A stretch of 7,301 bases of DNA from Alphaproteobacteria bacterium (GTDB lineage: Bacteria; Pseudomonadota; Alphaproteobacteria; Paracaedibacterales; JAKBAR01): the NCBI GenBank assembly GCA_019745755.1, contig JAIESS010000011.1, forward strand, positions 1-7,301, written 5' to 3'. The position numbers and the translations under genes were made by a program. Within the stretch, counting starts at the first letter, position 1, and every line of letters starts with the position of its first letter. Of the stretch, positions 1 through 5,330 are shown one piece after another. The notes beneath the pieces are model-generated. The model searched no databases, was not told the DNA's origin, and saw only the letters and a list, made by a program, of their open reading frames with translations.

Positions 1-1703
1 TCAAGCCCCTTGGCCCCGTGGAGGGTCATCAGGTTTACCATATCTGCCTGATTCGTACCCGTATTTTCCATCACAAGGCTCACATGCTCTAAAAACCCTT
101 GAAACGTATCAAACTCATCAATAGCACGAATAAGCTCTTTCAGGTTTTCAAGACGCTGCGGTGCATCAGGACCGTGATCGTGACGCCACATGGTGACATA
201 GCCCGAATCATCCAAAATGAGAGACGCAAGCTCCGAGGGCTTAAGCTCATTTATTTGCCCGTGCCAGCGATCCATATTTTTAAAAAATTCCGCAAGAGAT
301 GTGCGGGCTTGTCCCTTAATAAGATGGGTCTCCATAAGCATACGGGCAGCCTTGGGAAGGGAAACTCCCTCATCTCGGGCCGTTTGATGAAAAAGATTCA
401 TGGACGTTTGACCAATACCGCGACGGGGAAGGTTGACAATACGCTCAAAAGCAAGGCCATCGGAAGGTTGAAAAACGAGGCGAAAATAAGCAAGGGCATC
501 CCGCACTTCGGCACGCTCATAAAAACGAAGGCCCCCGATCACACGGTAAGGCACCCCAAGTGTCATGAGGCGCTCTTCAAACTTACGGGTTTGAAAGCCC
601 GCACGCACGAGGACCGCAAGCTCCGACAAGGACGTCCCCGCACGGTGGCATGCTTCTATTTCTTCCCCCACATAGCGCGCCTCATCATCGCAATTCCACG
701 CAGCCTTTACGGTAATTTTCTCGCCGTCATCCATCACACTATGCAGCGTCTTACCAAGACGGTCCTTATTATAAGCAATGAGGGCCGATGCCGCTGCAAG
801 AATATGCGTAGTGGAGCGATAATTTTTCTCCAAGCGAATAATTTTTGCCCCTGGAAAGTCTTGCTCAAAGCGAAGAATATTACCCACTTCGGCACCACGC
901 CAACCATAAATGGACTGGTCATCATCACCAACACAACATACATTGGGCGTGCCTTGAGCAAGAAGCCTCAACCATAAATATTGGGCAATGTTCGTATCCT
1001 GATACTCATCCACAAGAAGATAGCGAAATTGTTCGTGGTAGATTTTTAATACTTCTGGATAGGCCAAGAAAATGTGAAGGGTTAACATAATCAAATCCCC
1101 AAAATCCATGACATTCAAAAGTTTAAGACGCTCTTGATAAAGGGCATAGACATGGAGAACAACACGATCTGCGCTGCGATCTTGCTTTAATGCTTGCTCA
1201 GGAGAAAGCGCCTTGTCCTTCCAACGATTGATCAAAATATTCACAAGCTTTGGCGTATAACGGGCAATATCAATCCCTTCGGCGTTCATAATTTGCTTAA
1301 GAAGACGCAGCTGATCGTCCGTATCCGCGATGGTAAACTGTGTCTCATAGCCAAGGACTTCACAGTGCCGACGAAGAATACGAATACAAAGTGCGTGAAA
1401 TGTGCCAAGCCACATACCTTCGATACTATGATTAAGCGTATGTTGAATGCGGTGCTTCATTTCACCGGCAGCCTTGTTCGTAAAGGTCACAGCGAGAATT
1501 TGCCAGGGTTGGGCGAGGCCTTCTTTTAATATATGGGCCACACGGGTGGTAAGAACGCGGGTTTTCCCTGTCCCCGCCCCCGCCAACACCAGCAGTGGCC
1601 CCTCCGTTGTGGTCACCGCTTCAAATTGCTCAGGATTTAGATGCAGCAATGTATCATTATTATTTTCTGTCTCATCCCTATTCTTGTGCACCACAGCCTG
1701 CAT
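1..1703 (-). CDS. uvrD: UvrD/PcrA-type superfamily 1 DNA helicase, N-terminal 567 residues (C-terminus beyond window)
   Basis: ATP-dependent 3'-5' DNA helicase of the UvrD/PcrA family. In the known family it displaces the incised oligonucleotide and UvrC during nucleotide excision repair, and unwinds nicked DNA in mismatch repair and at forks. I translated the minus strand directly; the frame stays open to the left edge. Motifs in order: Q-motif LNPEQ (22-26), Walker A AGAGTGKTR (41-49), motif Ia TFTNKAA (73-79), Walker B LLVDEYQDT (229-237), motif III GDDDQSIYGWRGA (259-271), motif IV LEKNYRS (291-297), and motif V LMTLHGAKGLE cut by the window edge (558 onward). Family members are roughly 700-780 residues, so motif VI and the C-terminal region lie outside. 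The ATG at 1703 is chosen because an in-frame TAG lies three codons upstream and about 20 residues before LNPEQ is normal. There is no well-spaced Shine-Dalgarno. No frameshift or missing catalytic residue is visible. Assignment to UvrD rather than another UvrD-like paralogue is very likely, not proven. Confidence 0.95.
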   Translation of the reverse strand, partial: MQAVVHKNRDETENNNDTLLHLNPEQFEAVTTTEGPLLVLAGAGTGKTRVLTTRVAHILKEGLAQPWQILAVTFTNKAAGEMKHRIQHTLNHSIEGMWLGTFHALCIRILRRHCEVLGYETQFTIADTDDQLRLLKQIMNAEGIDIARYTPKLVNILINRWKDKALSPEQALKQDRSADRVVLHVYALYQERLKLLNVMDFGDLIMLTLHIFLAYPEVLKIYHEQFRYLLVDEYQDTNIAQYLWLRLLAQGTPNVCCVGDDDQSIYGWRGAEVGNILRFEQDFPGAKIIRLEKNYRSTTHILAAASALIAYNKDRLGKTLHSVMDDGEKITVKAAWNCDDEARYVGEEIEACHRAGTSLSELAVLVRAGFQTRKFEERLMTLGVPYRVIGGLRFYERAEVRDALAYFRLVFQPSDGLAFERIVNLPRRGIGQTSMNLFHQTARDEGVSLPKAARMLMETHLIKGQARTSLAEFFKNMDRWHGQINELKPSELASLILDDSGYVTMWRHDHGPDAPQRLENLKELIRAIDEFDTFQGFLEHVSLVMENTGTNQADMVNLMTLHGAKGL

Positions 1704-1725
1704 CTCATTCTACCAAATAGTCACT

Positions 1726-1732
1726 CTCCTTT
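1726..1732 (-). promoter_or_regulatory. Shine-Dalgarno-like AAAGGAG, set far from the uvrD start
   Basis: AAAGGAG on the minus strand is the only strong ribosome-binding sequence ahead of uvrD, but 22 bases separate it from the ATG at 1703, well beyond the usual 5-10. It is 9 bases from a TTG at 1716 that opens a four-codon frame (TTG GTA GAA TGA) ending one base before the uvrD ATG. Reinitiation from such a mini-frame is possible but is inference. The simpler alternative is that uvrD translation is inefficient or uses a weak site. Confidence 0.35.
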
Positions 1733-1827
1733 GTAGTCTTAGCAGGAAAACATCTTTTATTAAAGGTGCTTGGCATCGTGATCAGAATAAGCAAAAGAAA
1801 TCCAAACTGACTCAGATCACTTTCCAA

Positions 1828-1854
1828 GTTATAACCATCCCTTGGTGGGAACAA
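1828..1854 (-). promoter_or_regulatory. Weak candidate promoter for uvrD
   Basis: Minus strand TATAAC (1828-1833) matches the -10 consensus at five of six positions. TTGTTC (1849-1854) is a partial -35, but the 15-base spacer is short. No better minus-strand pair was seen in the 255-base divergent spacer. This is a weak call; the real uvrD promoter may be elsewhere. Confidence 0.2.
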
Positions 1855-1875
1855 CGCATCAAGTTTAAAGAAAAT

Positions 1876-1904
1876 TTGACTTAAAATAACCAATTCGATA
1901 CATT
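1876..1904 (+). promoter_or_regulatory. Sigma70-type promoter for the secreted coiled-coil gene
   Basis: The -35 box TTGACT (1876-1881) matches five of six consensus bases. The -10 box TACATT (1899-1904) matches four of six. The spacer is exactly 17 bases and AT-rich. Transcription would begin near 1911, leaving a leader of about 48 bases before the ATG at 1959. This is the clearest promoter in the window. Confidence 0.65.
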
Positions 1905-1958
1905 TTTATGTGGTAGAAACATTTCAGCATCTATTCGGTATAAAAAGGACATTAAAGA

Positions 1959-2903
1959 ATGAAAAAAACCCTATTAACAGCAGCACTATTGATTACATCG
2001 GCCTCTCTTCAGACAGCTTTTTCTATGGACGATATCACCACCACAGAACAACAAAAACCTACACTTACAACCCGTTACTTCCCCGATGCAGATGCCCGTA
2101 TAAAATTCACATGGAATGGTCTTAAAAAACATGCGGATGAAGACATCAAAGATCGTTATTCCCCTCTCTATGCTAGCCAATTAGTACAGTTTATCGAGGA
2201 AATGGGTTGTTTACACTTGACAGATCAGGAAACACAACAAAAACTATATGAAACGAAAGGTGATCTTGAGATTGAATTTCCGACACCTCTCACTGTCAAA
2301 GATCTTGCAAATGTGTGGACCCATCAGAGTGTTATCTTGTCAACACTCAAAAGCGCATATGGCGTAAAGGAACCCGTTACAGAAGGGACTGTTTATGATG
2401 AATACATTGGACTATGCAAGCATCTTAATAGGCAGCCCCAGGCATTTTACAGCGAGGATGCCGGCACACAACACATTATGGAAATGCTTCCTGGTGTTTT
2501 GGGAACACTGAGTATAATGAATGAAAAAAACATACTCCTCACACGCGAATCAGAGAGCAATCAAAAGACTATTGCTGATCTCAAGCAAACAATCCAAGAG
2601 GGTAAAGCTACAACAGAGGAACTCCGTGCCAATACAGAGGAACTCCGTGCCAATTATGACAAACTTGAAAAAGCACATGAAAAACTGAGTTCCGTAAAAA
2701 ATGAATTGGATGAGGCACTTCAGAGCTTGACGTTGGCAAAAGCCGAGTTAGAAAAAAAACTTGAGGTGGCAATTCATGAGCTATTAGAGAGAAAAGAGCT
2801 TTGCAGTGCATTATCACACAATCTTGAGGTATCAAAACAAATCTTTGAGCAGGTTAAAAGTCTTTCTGAGAAGGGTCTAGAAAACGTCTCAAACAATCAA
2901 TAA
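1959..2903 (+). CDS. Exported coiled-coil protein of unknown function
   Basis: I do not recognise this 314-residue protein. It starts with a clear Sec signal peptide: basic MKK, a hydrophobic core LLTAALLI, and a likely cleavage after A20-F21-S22, giving a mature start MDDITTTEQQ. It is therefore exported to the periplasm or beyond. Residues about 40-185 form a mixed-composition region (motifs such as YFPDADARIKFTWNG, 40-54) that resembles no family I know. Residues about 186-300 are a charged, helix-forming coiled coil with leucines at 222, 229, 236, 243, 250, 257 and 264, each exactly seven apart, including a duplicated TEELRAN heptad. No membrane segment follows the signal peptide, and no lipobox or C-terminal anchor is seen. 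The start is supported by AAAAAGGA (1942-1949) nine bases before the ATG. It has its own promoter and terminator, so it is probably monocistronic. A host-interaction or envelope role is possible but only a guess. Confidence 0.85.
   Translation: MKKTLLTAALLITSASLQTAFSMDDITTTEQQKPTLTTRYFPDADARIKFTWNGLKKHADEDIKDRYSPLYASQLVQFIEEMGCLHLTDQETQQKLYETKGDLEIEFPTPLTVKDLANVWTHQSVILSTLKSAYGVKEPVTEGTVYDEYIGLCKHLNRQPQAFYSEDAGTQHIMEMLPGVLGTLSIMNEKNILLTRESESNQKTIADLKQTIQEGKATTEELRANTEELRANYDKLEKAHEKLSSVKNELDEALQSLTLAKAELEKKLEVAIHELLERKELCSALSHNLEVSKQIFEQVKSLSEKGLENVSNNQ
2613..2654 (+). repeat. Perfect 21-bp tandem duplication inside the coiled coil
   Basis: Two identical 21-base units, 2613-2633 and 2634-2654, lie head to tail and in frame, each encoding TEELRAN (residues 219-225 and 226-232). 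Identity stops exactly at the unit borders. The unit equals one coiled-coil heptad, so the duplication keeps the heptad phase. No base differences between copies suggests a recent slippage or duplication event. Confidence 0.95.
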
Positions 2904-2929
2904 AAAATACCGTTTTAATGCACAGATAC

Positions 2930-2957
2930 AAGGGGGTCTCTTTGATGCCCCTTTTTT
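2930..2957 (+). terminator. Rho-independent terminator after the coiled-coil gene
   Basis: The stem pairs AAGGGG (2930-2935) with CCCCTT (2948-2953), and GTC/GAT can extend it around a TCTTT loop with one bulged G. A run of six T (2952-2957) follows. It lies 27 bases after the TAA of the coiled-coil gene. Read from the other strand, the stem lacks a T run on its far side, so it mainly serves the plus-strand gene and is a poor terminator for the convergent acetyltransferase gene. Confidence 0.8.
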
Positions 2958-2995
2958 GTATAGCCCTGCCGATTTTGTAAAATGTATTTTGTGAT

Positions 2996-3007
2996 AGAAA
3001 ATTTTCT
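2996..3007. repeat. 12-bp perfect AT palindrome in the convergent spacer
   Basis: AGAAAATTTTCT is self-complementary and lies between the convergent coiled-coil and acetyltransferase genes. In AT-rich DNA such a palindrome can arise by chance. It could be a protein site, but nothing else supports that. The rest of the 2904-3040 spacer holds only the terminator and two copies of ATTTTGT. Confidence 0.4.
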
Positions 3008-3040
3008 TGAGGAGGGGCAACCATTAAAAATGATGAGTGC

Positions 3041-3475
3041 CTATATTTTCTTTCTCATAAAATAAAGAATAGAACCGCCATCAAAGCCATGACGCTCAAA
3101 ATCAACGACATAACCATGCTTTTTATAAAAATCCAGAGCTTCAAAATCCATGGTGCACACATCAATAAAACGGGTTCCTTTCTCCTTTGCAAATGTCTCA
3201 ACCCTTTGCATGAGTTGTCCTCCATAACCTTGGCCGTGATAAGCCTTCTCAACATAAAGCCAGCTGATATAAATCCCACCGTAATTGAGATAAAACTCAA
3301 CACCACCTTTAAATTCACCCACCTCATTTTTTAATGCATAGGAGTGTGAAATGAGGGGAGCCAAGCCGCGTTTTTTAAAGGCAAGGGCTGAGATACCATC
3401 AGATAAATACTGATCAAGTCCATCTTCCACAGGGGATGAAAAATGATAAGTAAGAGTGTTATTTTGGGACATCAT
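3041..3475 (-). CDS. GNAT-family N-acetyltransferase
   Basis: Small GNAT acetyltransferase, expected to move an acetyl group from acetyl-CoA to an amine; the substrate cannot be read from sequence. The protein is 144 residues from the chosen ATG. The acetyl-CoA binding motif A spans about 70-89 (WLYVEKAYHGQGYGGQLM), with HGQGYG as the pyrophosphate loop; histidine stands where Q or R is usual. A strand with IDVCTMDFEAL and the motif-B helix ALDFYKKHGY follow, ending in LYFMRKKI. This closing pattern matches a known group of compact GNATs that end with an FxxKxGY helix and a terminal basic tail. The frame also allows a GTG three codons upstream (3484), but ATG at 3475 or 3472 is preferred because a GGTGG lies just ahead. 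The gene lies about 69 bases downstream of the ABC transporter on the same strand, so co-transcription is possible. Confidence 0.88.
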   Translation of the reverse strand: MMSQNNTLTYHFSSPVEDGLDQYLSDGISALAFKKRGLAPLISHSYALKNEVGEFKGGVEFYLNYGGIYISWLYVEKAYHGQGYGGQLMQRVETFAKEKGTRFIDVCTMDFEALDFYKKHGYVVDFERHGFDGGSILYFMRKKI

Positions 3476-3510
3476 AAAAACCACCGGTTAATGAGAATGA
3501 TCGTGGGATT

Positions 3511-3516
3511 AATATA
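3511..3516 (-). promoter_or_regulatory. Possible -10 box for the acetyltransferase gene
   Basis: Minus strand TATATT matches five of six -10 bases and lies about 35 bases before the acetyltransferase start. No convincing -35 is found 16-18 bases upstream, where only ATCACC (three of six) appears. It would allow expression independent of the ABC gene, but AT-rich spacers often produce such matches. Confidence 0.25.
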
Positions 3517-3544
3517 CAGAAAAACTCCCATGAGGTGATCTTTT

Positions 3545-5224
3545 TTACACTCTTTCAAAACCATTGATCTCTTGGTGAGATACGATAAAGATACCTGTAT
3601 GGGGAAGGTTCTGTGTCAAAAGAGTAATTAATGACTCTGTATAGTCCTTATCCAGGTGAGCAACAGGTTCATCCATAAACAACCATGTGGGTTTAGAAAG
3701 GAGGGCACGCACAAAGTTGATACGCTGCTTCTCACCACCGGAGAGTATATTCTGATAATCTTGAATCTCATCAAGAACGGGGGTCAGATGCTCCAGATCG
3801 CACAATCTGAGGAGTGGAAGAAGGTCGTCGTCAGATGCCGTGAGATTGGGGTAAGCACAGGCATCACGGAATGTTCCGATAGGCATGTAGGGGCGCTGGG
3901 GCATAAATAGGGCATTTCCTTTAACGGTGATGTCCTCTTTGTCCACATAGGAATAAATTCCCGATAGTACACGAAGGAGGCTCGTCTTCCCTGTCCCCGA
4001 CGGCCCCATGAGGATTTTGCGATCCCCTGTTTTCAGTTCAAAGGATGGCGATGTCCAAATGGGCTTCCCTTCGGGGGAAGAAATAGTGAGTGACGGTACA
4101 GTGATGCGCTCCAATAGTACTGCACTCGAATTAGGTGCCGAAGGAGGGCTTGTCTCCATAAGATTGTGAAAACCAATGAGTCGTTGCAATGAGGCTGTTA
4201 AGCTTGCAATTTGACTATATTGAAGCACAATGATTGACATTGACATATTGACCCGGTCAAATATATCCCGAATCTGCATCAAGACTCCCATAGTCATGGC
4301 GCCCTTAAAATACAAAGGCCCCACCAGAAAAAGGGGGATGAACATCGTGACATTCATGTAAAAATTTTGAAAAAGATTGACAAAAATAATACGTTTTAGA
4401 ATGTCGTAGTAATTACGTGTGAGAGCCTTAAAACTATTTTTGAGGTTTTTATCCTCTACGATTTCGCCTCCTAATGTGGCAATCTCTTCGCGGTGTTCAA
4501 AAATGCGCATGAGGCTATACCGGAAATTAGCTTCACGTTTTTCTTGGATGCGATCCAGTGCGATGAGCGGTCCACCCACCTTAAACATAATAATAGTACC
4601 GAACAAAGAATAAGCAAAAGCGGCCCATACAAGAAGTCCTGGAATAGCGATAGAGTTCCCCCCTATGGTAAAATCAAGGCCGCTTGATAATCCCCATAAA
4701 ATAATTGAAAAAGTTACAAAATTAATGCCTTCTTTAAAAAAAGCCATAAAAAGATCGATGGATGTATAGCTAACGCTCTGAATATCTTGAGCGATACGTT
4801 GATCGGGGTTATCGAGCTCCCGTGTCTTAAGAGGGATTTTATAGAAATTCTTATCAGTGATCCACCTCGTTTGCAGGTCATTTGTCGCCCAACGCCGCCA
4901 CCTAAAACTTAGCCAGGAACTTAAATAGCTACGACTACAAAAATCCATAATGAGGATAATCATAAGAGGAATAAAAACAAGAACCTGGCGTAAAAAGTCA
5001 TCCATATTCTTGTTCTCAATGGCATCGAAAAAATCACGGTTCCACTCATTCATCAAAACGGCCATATAGACGGAAAAGATACTCATCCCAATAAGGCTAA
5101 TGAGTCCAACCCATGCTGTTATTTTCTCCTTCGACATCCACCAAGGAAAAATGTGTTGTCTCAGGATTTGATAAAAGGAGTGAAGGTGCGATGTCATAAG
5201 GATTTTGTTTCTATGGTTGACCAT
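3545..5224 (-). CDS. YddA/SbmA-BacA-type ABC transporter, fused permease and ATPase
   Basis: Inner-membrane ABC half-transporter with permease and ATPase in one 559-residue chain, expected to work as a homodimer. The N-terminal region matches the SbmA/BacA membrane family: LMNEWNRDFFDAIENKN (57-73), RWRRWATNDL (108-117) and the family hallmark LDNPDQRIAQDI (137-148). Hydrophobic segments lie near 37-58, 81-96, 163-181, 193-215, 280-304 and 327-345. The ATPase is complete: Walker A GPSGTGKT (407-414), Q-loop PQRPYMPIGTFRD (442-454), signature LSGGEKQR (494-501), Walker B LFMDEP with catalytic E519, D-loop AHLD in place of the usual SALD, and H-loop H550. The chain ends nine residues after this histidine, slightly short. 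Relatives include E. coli YddA and mycobacterial Rv1819c, which takes up cobalamin and peptides; the substrate here is unknown. Neither ATG 5224 nor the later ATG 5197 has a clear ribosome site; an in-frame stop bounds the frame upstream. Confidence 0.92.
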   Translation of the reverse strand: MVNHRNKILMTSHLHSFYQILRQHIFPWWMSKEKITAWVGLISLIGMSIFSVYMAVLMNEWNRDFFDAIENKNMDDFLRQVLVFIPLMIILIMDFCSRSYLSSWLSFRWRRWATNDLQTRWITDKNFYKIPLKTRELDNPDQRIAQDIQSVSYTSIDLFMAFFKEGINFVTFSIILWGLSSGLDFTIGGNSIAIPGLLVWAAFAYSLFGTIIMFKVGGPLIALDRIQEKREANFRYSLMRIFEHREEIATLGGEIVEDKNLKNSFKALTRNYYDILKRIIFVNLFQNFYMNVTMFIPLFLVGPLYFKGAMTMGVLMQIRDIFDRVNMSMSIIVLQYSQIASLTASLQRLIGFHNLMETSPPSAPNSSAVLLERITVPSLTISSPEGKPIWTSPSFELKTGDRKILMGPSGTGKTSLLRVLSGIYSYVDKEDITVKGNALFMPQRPYMPIGTFRDACAYPNLTASDDDLLPLLRLCDLEHLTPVLDEIQDYQNILSGGEKQRINFVRALLSKPTWLFMDEPVAHLDKDYTESLITLLTQNLPHTGIFIVSHQEINGFERV

Positions 5225-5330
5225 ATCACGGTGGATTTCATGCTATTTCTAGTGTATTTTTTCTAAAAAAAGCTTACATGATAGTAAACCCTTTTAGCAC
5301 ATCCCCCTAAAATATCAAAGGATATGTCTT
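5225..5330. promoter_or_regulatory. Divergent spacer between the ABC transporter and uvrB
   Basis: These 106 bases must carry the promoters for two genes reading outward. On the minus strand TACACT (5251-5256) is a fair -10 for the transporter, but no good -35 stands at the right distance. On the plus strand I found no convincing pair for uvrB. TTTTTTCTAAAAAAA (5257-5271) is a near-palindromic A/T tract that would bend DNA. No LexA-type GTTC-N7-GTTC or CTG-N10-CAG box was recognised. Confidence 0.4.
5317..5322 (+). promoter_or_regulatory. Ribosome binding site that fixes the uvrB GTG start
   Basis: AAAGGA stands eight bases before the GTG at 5331. The nearby ATG at 5324 opens a frame that stops after five codons, so it cannot be the start. 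The spacing and the match of the resulting N-terminus to UvrB settle the GTG. Confidence 0.75.

Noticed and set aside
99..977. 292-residue open frame on the plus strand
   Set aside because: It lies wholly antisense to uvrD, whose minus-strand translation carries all helicase motifs. The product is low-complexity and basic with no domain, as expected of a shadow frame.
1705..1893. 62-residue minus-strand frame ending one base before uvrD
   Set aside because: It starts with TTG, has no ribosome site, overlaps the plus-strand promoter and has no recognisable feature. Only its last codons matter for the uvrD start discussion.
1704..1958. LexA/SOS operator near uvrD
   Set aside because: No GTTC-N7-GTTC or CTG-N10-CAG arrangement was recognised on inspection of either strand.
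3011..3068. GAGGAGG followed by ATG and an 11-codon frame on the plus strand
   Set aside because: The spacing to the ATG is 14 bases and the frame MMSAYIFFLIK overlaps the 3' end of the acetyltransferase gene. No support as a gene.
3515..3545. Possible terminator between the transporter and the acetyltransferase
   Set aside because: On the minus strand CTC-ATGG-GAG is followed by five T, but the stem is only three base pairs, too weak to call.
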